Below, in pieces: positions 28,804 through 37,408 of a stretch of 64,000 bases of DNA (the first letter of the stretch is position 1; each line of letters starts with the position of its first letter). Location: contig JAOUFJ010000007.1 in the NCBI GenBank assembly GCA_029858255.1, positions 1-64,000 on the forward strand, read 5' to 3'. Source of the stretch: a candidate division WOR-3 bacterium (lineage in GTDB: Bacteria > Hydrothermota > Tepidihabitantia > SM23-42). A model generated the notes under the pieces. The model was not told where the DNA came from and did not search any database. It worked only from the letters and a program-made list of their open reading frames with translations. The position numbers and the translations under genes are program-made.

Positions 28804-29308
28804 CTAATACTCCTATATATTTCAGGTTACGGTAACAGTTGTCAAAGTCAAGGCCGTAACCAACAACAAACAAGCCGGGAATTGTGAAGCCAACGTATTT
28901 CAGCGGAACTTCGATCACGCGCCTTTCTTCTTTATTGAGCAACGAGCAGACAACAAGACTGCGCGGCTTGCGGGTACGGAGATTGTCAAGTATGTATTTG
29001 ACCGTACGTCCGGTATCGATAATGTCCTCGACCAAAATCACATCCCGGTCTTCGATGTTCAAAGAAAGATCATGGGTGATACGAACCACACCACTCGACT
29101 CAGTACCATTATAGCTGCGTATCGATAGAAAATCAACTTCAAGAGCAATATCGGTTTCCCTCAGAAGATCGGCGAGGAACATGAACGCGCCTTTCAAGAC
29201 ACCAATGAGCACTGGATTCCGGTCCCTGTAATCGGCGTTGATCTGTAACCCCAACTCAGCGACCTTCTTTCTTATCTCTTTCTCTTCAATCAAGACGTTC
29301 ATATTCAA
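28793..29308 (-). CDS. hpt: Hypoxanthine phosphoribosyltransferase
   Basis: A 171-residue type I phosphoribosyltransferase. The PRPP loop reads [16 protein letters not shown], and the substrate region [20 protein letters not shown] is typical of Hpt. It salvages hypoxanthine and guanine to IMP and GMP. It overlaps tilS by 23 nt. The second Met (29302) is an alternative start. Confidence 0.94.
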   Translation of the reverse strand: MNMNVLIEEKEIRKKVAELGLQINADYRDRNPVLIGVLKGAFMFLADLLRETDIALEVDFLSIRSYNGTESSGVVRITHDLSLNIEDRDVILVEDIIDTGRTVKYILDNLRTRKPRSLVVCSLLNKEERRVIEVPLKYVGFTIPGLFVVGYGLDFDNCYRNLKYIGVLDDK

Positions 29309-30656
29309 CCACCAGAGTTTGCTTCGTTTTATCGCTCACCATTCCCCGGGACGCACGCCTGATTCCTATGATCCACAGTATCCCAATCTGATCGCATAGG
29401 AGCAGGGTCTTACCGCGTTTTCTCGAAACAATCCTCTGTTCGCTGTATACCTTTTTCAGCTTCTTCCTTCCCACGTTAGTTTCAATTAGATCACCCGGCC
29501 TTTTGTTTCTGACATATAACGGTAAATTAAGTTCATCCAAATCAAAAATTTCTCGATTACGCTTCGACATGCCCACATTACAGTCTTTCTCGATCCTCAT
29601 CTTCACTCGGATATCACCGATCAAAACGGACCTATTATTGATATCCACAGGTATTTTCAAGACCCTACTCGGTCTTGTACGCCCGATCACAATATCTTCG
29701 TACTCACGCTGAGCGTACAAACCCTTGGGCAGACTTATTCTCTTGCTGTGCTCTTTATTCGTTAGACTAATAATAGCGTAGTAATGTTTACTTTCATAAC
29801 CCTCTAAGTCTCCACGTAACTCGGATATCGCTTTCATTACCACTCGAATTATAACAGCTATATTATAGCGCATAAGCCTATTCATGTCAAGGACAGCACA
29901 GTCTTTCTCGAATCTGACCACCCTCCCATACAATTTATTTGCCTCTCCCCAGAGGTAATCATCATCGTACTTCAGTATCTGACATTCTCTTCTGATTGTC
30001 TCGTGAATCCCAGGATTCAGTTTTGCCAAAACCGGCAGCACTTTCATTCTCAAAATGTTGCGGCGATAATCCAATGAGCGATTTGTCCTATCCGTAGCAT
30101 ATTTGAGTCGTCTCAGTTTCAGGTAATTAATGACGTCGACCTTCTTGCAGTTCAACAAGGGCCTGACAAACGGCAACCGCTTTGCCGGTATGGATTTCAG
30201 ACCAGTCATCCCACTGCCCCTCAGGAAGTTCATCAAGAACGTTTCCACAAAATCATCGAGATTATGCCCGAATGCAATACGCGCGGCGTCCGTTTCTTCA
30301 AGATGAGACAATAGGGCGCTGTACCGTGCAGCCCTTGCCGCTGCTTCGATACCGACCCCCTTTTTCTTCACTTTGACTGCCAGAATTTTGTGTCTTGCAC
30401 CGTACTTCAATGCATATTCCTTTACCATCGATTCTTCACGACGGAGTATGCTCTGCGGACGCATACCGTGATTCACATACACCAGTTCAAAATCGATTTT
30501 GCCCTGGTATAGATGGTGAAGCACATCCAACAGACAGACCGAATCCGGACCTGCTGAAAATGCAATTATTACCGTCGACACCCCCTCGAACATTTGATGT
30601 TCTCGAATCGTTGCTTCTACTCTCCTAGTCAGTTTTTCCAGCACCGATACACTCAT
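29286..30656 (-). CDS. tilS: tRNA(Ile)-lysidine synthase
   Basis: A 456-residue enzyme that converts C34 of tRNA(Ile2) to lysidine using ATP and lysine. The PP-loop reads AFSAGPDS (about 32-39), a variant of the usual SGGxDS. RKLRRLKYATDRTN-type N-terminal and C-terminal TilS regions are present (GDLIETNVGRKKLKKVYSE). Its ATG is 5 nt after a TATAAT, so the mRNA is probably leaderless. It is the first gene of a tilS-hpt-ftsH-folE operon. Confidence 0.93.
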   Translation of the reverse strand: MSVSVLEKLTRRVEATIREHQMFEGVSTVIIAFSAGPDSVCLLDVLHHLYQGKIDFELVYVNHGMRPQSILRREESMVKEYALKYGARHKILAVKVKKKGVGIEAAARAARYSALLSHLEETDAARIAFGHNLDDFVETFLMNFLRGSGMTGLKSIPAKRLPFVRPLLNCKKVDVINYLKLRRLKYATDRTNRSLDYRRNILRMKVLPVLAKLNPGIHETIRRECQILKYDDDYLWGEANKLYGRVVRFEKDCAVLDMNRLMRYNIAVIIRVVMKAISELRGDLEGYESKHYYAIISLTNKEHSKRISLPKGLYAQREYEDIVIGRTRPSRVLKIPVDINNRSVLIGDIRVKMRIEKDCNVGMSKRNREIFDLDELNLPLYVRNKRPGDLIETNVGRKKLKKVYSEQRIVSRKRGKTLLLCDQIGILWIIGIRRASRGMVSDKTKQTLVVEYERLD

Positions 30657-30661
30657 GATAT

Positions 30662-30689
30662 ATTATACCTGTATTGCGTGTATTGACAA
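30662..30689 (-). promoter_or_regulatory. tilS: Leaderless-type promoter of tilS
   Basis: TTGTCA (30684-30689), 16-nt spacer, TATAAT (30662-30667), then 5 nt to the ATG at 30656. No Shine-Dalgarno can fit. Confidence 0.7.
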
Positions 30690-30757
30690 TGCACTTATGA
30701 ATTCGGTTGGATCCGGGATGAAGACATATGATCTAAATATTGCGGGTGTAACGGCAA

Positions 30758-31408
30758 CTACACTTTTTGACGAATGTCGGATTCCATCTGTTTTTCAATC
30801 TGATTCAAAATTTCCATCAAATCTGCTATTGCATGAAGCTGGTCAGGGAACTCACTTAACATACTCTCCAATGCATTCCTGGACAACCTTATTCCTTTTC
30901 TTATTATACTAACCGTACCCTCCTCCTCAATATCGCTGACCTCATCATCGAGAAGATCGTCGATAAATCCGGAAACCAGTCTTCCGGACTTGGCCGCAAT
31001 AAGCGTATGATACCAAACAAGATCGTCATAATAGGGCCTGATATTTTCCGGAATCCCGCTTTTCTCTAAGGTTTTAATGAATGCATTTGTTTCTTCAAAA
31101 TATTTATAGGCAAGACGGTAGATCACATACTCTTCAGGATCGACCTCTGGTATCTCTTCTTCGCCGACGCCGTCCAGATCAATACCATGTTCTTGAGCAG
31201 CTTTTTTAATCATCTTTTCTGTCCGGCTGAATATCTCTCTTAGATCATTCATGAAGATCTCAGGATCATAAGGGTCTTCGCCCTTACGGTAGTGATCTAA
31301 CAACCTTTCCTGATCATCCTTGAAGACCCTGCAGTTTTCCTGTTCATCGCAGCGATCGCACCGGTAATCACAGTAGTTGAATGGTGGTGGCTTGAATTTA
31401 TCATTCAT
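30758..31408 (-). CDS. Conserved-looking protein with N-terminal Cys cluster, unknown function
   Basis: A 216-residue soluble acidic protein I do not recognise. Near the N-terminus it has NYCDYRCDRCDEQENC, a CxxxCxxCxxxxxC arrangement suited to a zinc or Fe-S site. The rest is predicted mostly helical (EEYVIYRLAYKYFEE, LHAIADLMEILNQIEKQ). The ATG at 31408 is only 5 nt after a -10 box. It stands alone between tilS and the rhomboid gene. Confidence 0.7.
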   Translation of the reverse strand: MNDKFKPPPFNYCDYRCDRCDEQENCRVFKDDQERLLDHYRKGEDPYDPEIFMNDLREIFSRTEKMIKKAAQEHGIDLDGVGEEEIPEVDPEEYVIYRLAYKYFEETNAFIKTLEKSGIPENIRPYYDDLVWYHTLIAAKSGRLVSGFIDDLLDDEVSDIEEEGTVSIIRKGIRLSRNALESMLSEFPDQLHAIADLMEILNQIEKQMESDIRQKV

Positions 31409-31413
31409 ATTTC

Positions 31414-31442
31414 AGTATATATTATCAAGGCAAGAAAGTCAA
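31414..31442 (-). promoter_or_regulatory. Leaderless-type promoter
   Basis: TTGACT (31437-31442), 17-nt spacer, TATACT (31414-31419), 5 nt to the ATG at 31408. Confidence 0.65.
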
Positions 31443-31509
31443 TCTTTTGAGAATCACGACTCAGCACTCTCTGTTATCATCATATTCCTTAGGATCAAAG
31501 ATACTAAGC

Positions 31510-32910
31510 TCAAGCCTGCAACCAACTTGGATATTCTTTGTGCAAGTAAGCGAGGGCATTCCTGGCCATAACTTCATCTTTCAGGTTGTTCCTGAACAGC
31601 AGGTGAACTTTGTGGATCGCCTTTGGCCTAACCGGGCTGGTTTGATGAATTTGTATGTGGAGGCCATATAATTTTACCGCTTCTTCATATTTTCCGGATC
31701 GCTCGTAGAAATTCGCGAGTCTGTACAGTGTCTTTTCCGTGAAGGATTTCAAGTACTGTTTCGCCTCTGCCTCATCACGCAAGGAGAATATGAGGTCGTC
31801 ATTGTCGGCTCGCAAGGCAACATCCATGGCCCTCTCGTACATCGACCTCGCGCCTTCATCGTTGCCACTTTCATAATACAGCCGAGCCAGGATCAAAGGG
31901 GCATCATGGTTGAGATGCTCCTCGTTTATTATCTGTTGTAACAAGGGAACAGCATCAGTTACATTTTCAATATCCAGTAGTCTGCTTGCTTCTTTCATCT
32001 TTGGTGACATTTTCAATTTCTCGAAACTGTCTTCAACCATTGGTTCAATATATTTCTTCTCGATACCAAAGTATTTGAACGACGCGCCCATTCCCGCACC
32101 AAAAACAAACCCGCCGATATGGGCCCAGTACGCAGTTCCCGACTCCATGCCCCAACTTGCCCCAAGAATCTGCTGCAAGAACCATATTGGCAGAGCTATA
32201 CCGGCATATACAGAGAATGTACCATAGTATGGTTTAATGAAAAGAAGAAAAAAATAAGCAAAACGAATCTTAGTTTTGAAGTGACGGATCATGAAAGCTC
32301 CCATGATCGCCGCGATGGCCCCCGAAGCGCCAATCAAGGGTACCGTGCTTTTGGGAAAAGCCAGACCGTGGAATAGACCCGCAACCAGGCCGCCAACCAA
32401 GTAGAGTCCCAGGAATACCTTCCAACTCCAATCGTCTTCGATATTACACCCGACAAGCCAGAGAAAGAGCATATTGAAAAGCAGATGAAAAAAACCCCCA
32501 TGCAGGAACATGGACGAGAAAAGCTTGAAAAAGTCGAACCGGGCAGGTGTGAAACCGAATTTGTTGAATACCATCTGACCGCTCTTTTTAGTGAAATTGT
32601 CGTAGAGACGCCTCCATTGCCGGTAATCTTCGGTGCCGACCGGTATTATCTCGCCGTCAAGGATCCGCGTACGTATTTTATCGTAATCAAACTCGTTCAG
32701 CAGGGCGGGATCGGTTTCAATCAACTGGTAGGTGTAATGCACTTCTATCGCCAGCATCCTCTCGTTGATTTGATTCAATTCCGCCATCTGCCCGCCTACG
32801 ACCAAGGCCGTAATGATCCAAATAAGCGAATTGACGGCAATCAACGCAATTGTAACATACGGGAGTCGCCTAACCCCCTCTTCACTGCCAACCGGAATAA
32901 CGAAGAACAT
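31510..32910 (-). CDS. Rhomboid intramembrane serine protease with TPR tail
   Basis: A 466-residue protein: six-helix rhomboid core (about 15-270) and a C-terminal TPR region (about 300-460). The catalytic Ser is in LIGASGAIAAIMG and the His in YWAHIGGFVFGAG; FLHGGFFHLLFNMLFLWLVG is the family's HxxxN-type segment. It cleaves membrane proteins within the bilayer. I choose ATG 32910 because a consensus promoter ends 7 nt upstream of it; upstream in-frame codons fall inside the promoter. The promoter is divergent from that of the tRNA. Confidence 0.88.
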   Translation of the reverse strand: MFFVIPVGSEEGVRRLPYVTIALIAVNSLIWIITALVVGGQMAELNQINERMLAIEVHYTYQLIETDPALLNEFDYDKIRTRILDGEIIPVGTEDYRQWRRLYDNFTKKSGQMVFNKFGFTPARFDFFKLFSSMFLHGGFFHLLFNMLFLWLVGCNIEDDWSWKVFLGLYLVGGLVAGLFHGLAFPKSTVPLIGASGAIAAIMGAFMIRHFKTKIRFAYFFLLFIKPYYGTFSVYAGIALPIWFLQQILGASWGMESGTAYWAHIGGFVFGAGMGASFKYFGIEKKYIEPMVEDSFEKLKMSPKMKEASRLLDIENVTDAVPLLQQIINEEHLNHDAPLILARLYYESGNDEGARSMYERAMDVALRADNDDLIFSLRDEAEAKQYLKSFTEKTLYRLANFYERSGKYEEAVKLYGLHIQIHQTSPVRPKAIHKVHLLFRNNLKDEVMARNALAYLHKEYPSWLQA

Positions 32911-32917
32911 TAAATGG

Positions 32918-32946
32918 AATATAACAGAAATAGAGGAATTTGTCAA
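32918..32946 (-). promoter_or_regulatory. Leaderless-type promoter of the rhomboid gene
   Basis: TTGACA (32941-32946), 17-nt spacer, TATATT (32918-32923), then 7 nt to the ATG. Confidence 0.7.
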
Positions 32947-32956
32947 CAAAAAAATC

Positions 32957-32984
32957 TTGACTCTGCCCCGATTCTGTGTATAAT
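32957..32984 (+). promoter_or_regulatory. Promoter of the tRNA-Asp locus
   Basis: TTGACT (32957-32962), 16-nt spacer, TATAAT (32979-32984). The predicted start falls at about 32991, directly before the broken tRNA copy at 32993 and about 140 nt before the intact tRNA. Confidence 0.7.
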
Positions 32985-32992
32985 GCAAGTAT

Positions 32993-33100
32993 GGGGTCGT
33001 AGTTCAGCCTGGCCCCATAACTTCCGAAAGTTCCGCTTTCGTGAAGTTGATGAGGGTCCCGTTTTGCAGAGGTAAAACGGGGATAGAACGCCTGCCCGTG
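32993..33100 (+). pseudogene. tRNA-Asp copy broken by a structured insert
   Basis: 32993-33012 is identical to the first 20 nt of the intact tRNA-Asp. The match resumes at 33084-33100 (TAGAACGCCTGCC-GTG, one change) and then is lost. Between them lie about 71 nt with two clean hairpins: 33019-33048 (6+6 bp with a bulge) and 33058-33081 (8 bp). No T arm or 3' acceptor strand can be found, so it cannot make a normal tRNA. Confidence 0.65.
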
Positions 33101-33131
33101 TATTACATTAGGGGCGGCGTGGTAAGATGAT

Positions 33132-33206
33132 GGGGTCGTAGTTCAGCCTGGTTAGAACGCCTGCCTGTCACGCAGGAGGTCGCGAGTTCAACTCTCGTCG
33201 ACCCCG
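33132..33206 (+). tRNA. tRNA-Asp (GTC)
   Basis: A full cloverleaf: acceptor GGGGTCG pairs with CGACCCC, the D arm has GTTC/GAAC, the anticodon stem CCTGC/GCAGG encloses CTGTCAC (anticodon GTC), and the T arm is GCGAG-TTCAACT-CTCGT. The discriminator is G and CCA is not encoded. It lies downstream of the broken partial copy. Confidence 0.95.
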
Positions 33207-33278
33207 CTTTCTCTTCGAGAAAATGATTACATTGATTGCCTGGCGGCATCGATTACAGAAATAAAGAATTTGATTACA

Positions 33279-33680
33279 ATGATATCCAAAATTAGACACT
33301 TTTCATATCCTGCGATATTGTCGATGATATCCTTTATCACCATTGTGATATACCTCAGTTGTGTATCTGATTCAACAACGGGAATCGGCACACCCGTATT
33401 GGTCTCGCCTCAAGATGGTTCGACAATCACTCAAAACCCGCCGCTCTTTGTCTGGCACAGCGTCGACGGCGTCGTTGGCTACAATCTGCAGGTATCTGAT
33501 GACACTTTTGGAGCCCTCGATGCAATGATCATAGATATCTCTTGTCATCTGGATACCAGCTACTTGCCTTCATCCGCGTTGGGCAGTGGTTCATACTACT
33601 GGCGCGCGCAGGCAGTGGAAGGCGGTTGAGGCGGTGGAGTCGGGGATTGGTCTGATCCCTTCAATTTTGTAGTACCCTAA
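33279..33680 (+). pseudogene. Small lipoprotein with fibronectin-III-like domain and an in-frame TGA
   Basis: The frame encodes a lipoprotein signal (IVIYLSC), a linker, and a fibronectin-III-like domain (TPVLVSPQDGSTI, FVWHSVDGVVGYNLQVSDD, YYWRAQAVEGG). A TGA at 33627-33629 interrupts it, but the domain's expected ending GDWSDPFNFVV follows in the same frame up to TAA at 33678-33680. The TGA lies in the first copy of a 9-bp tandem repeat (GGCGGTTGA then GGCGGTGGA), so it looks like a GGA-to-TGA change. Start ATG 33279, or TTG 33270. A broken or slightly truncated lipoprotein is most likely; readthrough is possible. Confidence 0.55.
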
Positions 33681-33761
33681 TAAACTTTTCTCACCATAAC
33701 CCCAACTTATACAAGTATGTTATTAACTACGTTTCGATATGTTCAACGCAAAAACATCTTT

Positions 33762-34529
33762 TCACTGCTTAAGCTGTCTTACAATTTCCTTGACCAATTC
33801 ACTGGAATTTTGTGCGGCATGAACAACAAAGGACTGAAAATCAACGTCAGCATTCTCGTTGGCCAAGTCGCTGAGTGAACGGATGATCAAGAACGGTATA
33901 TCATATGCGGCACAAATCTGAGCTACTGCTGCGCCCTCCATTTCAACACAATCGGCATTGAAAACCCGCGCGATCCAGAGACGCTTTGCCTCGCTCGATA
34001 TGAACTGATCGCCGGTCGCGATACGGCCAAGGACGACCCGCGGCATCTCGCCTCTCATTCCCGATATGGCAGGCACGCGAACGAACTCGACCTTCTCCGC
34101 GGCATTGAGAGCGAGACCGATAAGAAGACTATCTGCGGAAAAACCTACGGTGTCAAAAGGAACAAAGCTGTCAGGCAGGATCTGTCCAAAATCATGCTGT
34201 ATGACATCCTTCGATATGACGATATCGCCCACGTCGAGTGTGGGGTTTATGCCTCCTGCAACTCCGGTAAAGACAATCATATCAACACCATAACGCATGA
34301 TCAATGTCTGCGCGGTTTGAGCAGACGCCACCTTGCCAACACCTGCCTTGACAAGGACGCATGGTGAGTCAAAGATCCTGCCGATCTTGTAGGTCTTCCT
34401 TCCTATAGTGTCCACCCTATCGACAATCATAGCATCGTCGATCGACTCTACTTCCACTTCCATGGCACCCATGATGCCGATAGATCTTGCCTCTTGTGTC
34501 ACAAGCAAACAAATCAAGAAGGCTATCAT
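33762..34529 (-). CDS. MTA/SAH nucleosidase, apparently exported
   Basis: A 255-residue PNP/UDP-family enzyme close to methylthioadenosine/S-adenosylhomocysteine nucleosidase. IGIMGAMEVEVESI holds the catalytic-site Glu, CVEMEGAAVAQ the ribose-binding Met-Glu, and SLSDLANENA the general-acid Asp. It cleaves adenine from MTA, SAH or related nucleosides. Unlike the usual cytosolic enzyme it begins with MIAFLICLLVTQEARS, which looks like a signal peptide and suggests a periplasmic location. TTGGAGG precedes the ATG. It follows the phosphoesterase gene by 41 nt. Confidence 0.83.
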   Translation of the reverse strand: MIAFLICLLVTQEARSIGIMGAMEVEVESIDDAMIVDRVDTIGRKTYKIGRIFDSPCVLVKAGVGKVASAQTAQTLIMRYGVDMIVFTGVAGGINPTLDVGDIVISKDVIQHDFGQILPDSFVPFDTVGFSADSLLIGLALNAAEKVEFVRVPAISGMRGEMPRVVLGRIATGDQFISSEAKRLWIARVFNADCVEMEGAAVAQICAAYDIPFLIIRSLSDLANENADVDFQSFVVHAAQNSSELVKEIVRQLKQ

Positions 34530-34570
34530 AAAACCTCCAATTTAGGCCGCTGTCTGACAGCGAGTTGCCG

Positions 34571-35101
34571 TCATCGACGAAAAGTATGTTCCATCAAGAT
34601 TCCGTATTCAACCAACTTGTGTATACGCACAATCATCCGCTCCATTGACAATTCGACATATGCAAACGTCGGAGGGAATCCCCTTTTATCTTCATTTTTC
34701 ATGTGCCCAGGATTCACAAAGATGACACCACCATCCTCTTTTATTTCAGGCACGTGAGTGTGGCCAAAGAACACCGCATCGGCGCGCCGGCCATTAATGA
34801 TGTCTTCGGGTTTGAGATCCCCGGGCAAGTCATTCGGATGGGACGCAACAGTATGTGTCAAGAGCACTCGCCAGCCAACAATATTCTTTATGAGCCGGTT
34901 CGGTATCTTCTTGTCCGCATAGACTTCGCTGAATACACCCGGAACGCGCACGAAATCATGCTCTCCTGTCTCATCTGGGTCAGTATAGTCATCGCCCAGG
35001 TGAATGAACAAACTGGCACCCTGCCCTTTGAGAAAATCCAGCGCCCTGCTCAAGTTCTTGATATGCTTATGCGTATCACTGACGACTCCCAATTTCAACA
35101 T
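34571..35101 (-). CDS. YfcE/MJ0936-type metallophosphoesterase
   Basis: A 176-residue calcineurin-like phosphodiesterase of the small YfcE class. Metal motifs are visible in order: VSDTHK, HLGDDYTD, LTHT and FFGHTHVP, plus VNPGH. The ATG at 35101 has AGGAG upstream and begins right at the first beta strand (MLKLGVVSDTH); earlier in-frame starts would add unrelated sequence. It hydrolyses phosphodiesters in the cytosol; substrate unknown. It begins 11 nt after the DUF401 gene and is probably in the same operon. Confidence 0.88.
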   Translation of the reverse strand: MLKLGVVSDTHKHIKNLSRALDFLKGQGASLFIHLGDDYTDPDETGEHDFVRVPGVFSEVYADKKIPNRLIKNIVGWRVLLTHTVASHPNDLPGDLKPEDIINGRRADAVFFGHTHVPEIKEDGGVIFVNPGHMKNEDKRGFPPTFAYVELSMERMIVRIHKLVEYGILMEHTFRR

Positions 35102-35112
35102 TCCGCGCTCCT

Positions 35113-36291
35113 CTAAGCCAGAAAAATTGAAGAGATTAATAATAGAACAAATATGATCGCGGTTGGCATGATGAGAAGTTTCAAAAAATCTTTCATTGGC
35201 ACGCTGAAATATTCTATCGACACTCCGACGCACGGATGCACTGGTGAGATCACGTAACCAAAGAAGATGCTAGAATAGATCGTGGCAAAAGCGACCGGCG
35301 TAATGACGCCGTACGTCAGATACACGGGCAGGATTATCGACGAAGGCAAAATCACCCTCCCGGTCGCTACACCCAATACAAAACCGGTGACAACGCACAG
35401 GGTCAACGGCGGCAGGGGGATCGAGCCAATTAGAATTGCTGCGTTTGATGCTTTGAAAATATTCAAAAAAATGAACATTCCGATAATAATCAACGTGAAA
35501 TTCCAGGGCTTCATCTTACGTGCGATACTTAATAAATCCAATCTGTATTTGCTGACAACGACGGAGACAATCAGGGCAGTAGCTACTCCGGTCAAAGTAG
35601 CCAATTCTTGCACGGGTAGAGACAAAAATCTTTTGAGTGAAAAATCCAGCACCGGCGCAATCAGTACGATGCAGAGAGGAATCAACAAACCTTTCAGTGA
35701 AAAAGGATTTTCGTAATCAATACGCCCGTGCACTTTGCGTAATAGAAATATATAGCCCAGGATCAGTGCAAAAAAGAATGTCGGCAACAGATAGAGTGCG
35801 GCACTATATACATTCAGATTGGCTATTTTTGCCGATGCGATAAGTGCGGAACTGAGCGGGTAGATCAAGACGAACAGATGCCGAAACCAGTCGTTTATTG
35901 CCACCTTTAGATCATCTCTTACACCGACACCTCCTTTCTCGAGGATCGGGGCCGAAAGCAATGCGCCGCCCGGCATCGGCAGCAGGCCCATCATCGCCGG
36001 AGCAAGAGCCATTACTCCCTTCTTGCCGATACGCAGATTGTTCACGAGATCATCCATACGTCCGCTCTCCTTCATCGTACCACCGATCATCGGGATGAAA
36101 CCCATGGCAAAACCGAGCAGCAACACAGAGGGATCAACTATGGTCTGCCCGATCAGTTGAGCTGTCATCTGAAGCGGCAGAGTAAATAAACCCAGTATGA
36201 GTGCTCCGCAAAGCAGAGCAAGGGGCAAACTGCGGCGCGCTACCAGCAGAATAGCTGACAGTGATACAATGAAACCTATCCAGGTCAGCAT
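35113..36291 (-). CDS. DUF401 integral membrane protein
   Basis: A 392-residue protein with about ten membrane segments that matches DUF401, a branch of the ion-transporter-like permeases (GGTMKESGRMDDL, MMGLLPMPGGALLSAPILEKGG, GYVISPVHPCVGVSIEYF). Substrate unknown; the repeated-half topology suggests carboxylate or ion transport. It lies 55 nt after the dead ASADH-like gene and shares its direction, so the four genes 37338 to 33762 may be one unit. Confidence 0.82.
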   Translation of the reverse strand: MLTWIGFIVSLSAILLVARRSLPLALLCGALILGLFTLPLQMTAQLIGQTIVDPSVLLLGFAMGFIPMIGGTMKESGRMDDLVNNLRIGKKGVMALAPAMMGLLPMPGGALLSAPILEKGGVGVRDDLKVAINDWFRHLFVLIYPLSSALIASAKIANLNVYSAALYLLPTFFFALILGYIFLLRKVHGRIDYENPFSLKGLLIPLCIVLIAPVLDFSLKRFLSLPVQELATLTGVATALIVSVVVSKYRLDLLSIARKMKPWNFTLIIIGMFIFLNIFKASNAAILIGSIPLPPLTLCVVTGFVLGVATGRVILPSSIILPVYLTYGVITPVAFATIYSSIFFGYVISPVHPCVGVSIEYFSVPMKDFLKLLIMPTAIIFVLLLISSIFLA

Positions 36292-36345
36292 ATCGCCTAT
36301 TGTTCCTTAAGTGTTTGTAGTGACATCTCGGTATACGGGAAAGAG

Positions 36346-37338
36346 TTAAAGAAGTAATTCGGCAATCTGTACTGCATTGAGTGCCGAGCCTTTACGCAGG
36401 TTGTCAGTCGCGATCCAAAGCGCCAGGCCATTCTCAAAAACCTTGTCATGCCTTATGCGCCCAACAAAAACATCATCCTTGCCAACGACATTTTCCGGCA
36501 TAGGATATTCCTCATCGCGATCCATGATCTCTACGCCCGGAGCCTTTCTCAGTAATTTCCTTGCTTCGGTGACCGTGATATGATCTTCAAAACCTGCACA
36601 GACGGCCATGCTGCTGCCACGGCGCACTGGAACCCAGACCGCAGTCACCCCAATCTGGATCTCGTCGGTTTTGAGCATGTTCAACACTTCTCTGGCGATT
36701 ACGCCTTCCTCCTCAGTATCACCATGACCCGTAAAATCTCCGACCTGCGGTATCAAATTACTGCCTATCGTATAAGGAAAAACACTATCCTCGGATTTGC
36801 AGGCATCGCTCCCAACTGCAAGGTACTCGTATTCGTATGACAATTCTGCAAGCGCATCACGTCCAAGATCCGAAATCGCCATAAAGGCGGTTGCATGCAG
36901 ACACTTCAGTCCATGCTTTTTGTGCAGAGGATAAGTCGCCACGAGCAATTGTATGGTCATCGGACTCGGGTTTGAAATCAGCGATTTCTCACCTTTTACA
37001 CCATCCGGGTTCACCTCTGGGATTACCTGGGCGACTCCACCCGCAAAATTAAAGGCCCTTGAACAGTCAATGACTACGGCTTTTTCCTTGAATTTTGAAA
37101 CCGCGGCGCGAGTATTTACTTTATCGAGACAACAAAATACTACATCAACCTTATCCAGAAACGTGTCATAGTCGCGGAGGACTTCGAATTGTCTATCTTT
37201 GAAGACAATCGTTTCCACGCAATTATCAGCCGGGCTCATGAAATAAAGATCTGCAGCAGGGTAGTCACGCTGCTGTAGGATCCTGATCAACTCCGTGCCG
37301 ATCAGGCTATCACTACCCAACACCGCAATATTTTTCAT
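36346..37338 (-). CDS. Aspartate-semialdehyde dehydrogenase homologue lacking catalytic residues
   Basis: A 330-residue protein with the two-domain ASADH plan: Rossmann motif VLGSDSLIGTELIRIL and the dimerisation domain with GSNLIPQVGDF. The active-site Cys motif SNPNCST is here SNPSPMT (Pro126 in the Cys position). The substrate Arg and catalytic His of RVPVxxGHS are replaced (WVPVRRGSS, Ser242). The enzyme is therefore unlikely to make aspartate semialdehyde. E. coli UsG is a known ASADH relative without the Cys. A regulatory or other role is possible. No lysine or threonine genes are nearby. Confidence 0.8.
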   Translation of the reverse strand: MKNIAVLGSDSLIGTELIRILQQRDYPAADLYFMSPADNCVETIVFKDRQFEVLRDYDTFLDKVDVVFCCLDKVNTRAAVSKFKEKAVVIDCSRAFNFAGGVAQVIPEVNPDGVKGEKSLISNPSPMTIQLLVATYPLHKKHGLKCLHATAFMAISDLGRDALAELSYEYEYLAVGSDACKSEDSVFPYTIGSNLIPQVGDFTGHGDTEEEGVIAREVLNMLKTDEIQIGVTAVWVPVRRGSSMAVCAGFEDHITVTEARKLLRKAPGVEIMDRDEEYPMPENVVGKDDVFVGRIRHDKVFENGLALWIATDNLRKGSALNAVQIAELLL

Positions 37339-37344
37339 GGACCA

Positions 37345-37372
37345 ATTATAGCGTAATGGAGTAGCAAGTCAA
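37345..37372 (-). promoter_or_regulatory. Leaderless-type promoter of the ASADH-like gene
   Basis: TTGACT (37367-37372), 16-nt spacer, TATAAT (37345-37350), 6 nt to the ATG at 37338. Confidence 0.7.
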
Positions 37373-37408
37373 TATGAACAAATTCTGGATTAAATTTAAT
37401 GAATAGAA

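Noticed and set aside
32993-33100. A tRNA-Sec or a novel tRNA at the partial copy
   Set aside because: No TCA anticodon, long variable arm, T arm or 3' acceptor strand can be formed. It is best explained as a fragment of tRNA-Asp.
43-33680. Reassigned genetic code in which TGA means Gly or Trp
   Set aside because: Many intact genes end in TGA at the natural end of their domains, for example at 6574-6576, 40271-40273 and 41061-41063. Only specific TGA codons are read through.
34554-34568. Palindrome CGCTGTCTGACAGCG between the phosphoesterase and nucleosidase genes as a terminator
   Set aside because: It has a one-base centre and no T run on either strand, so it is neither a good terminator nor a supported operator.
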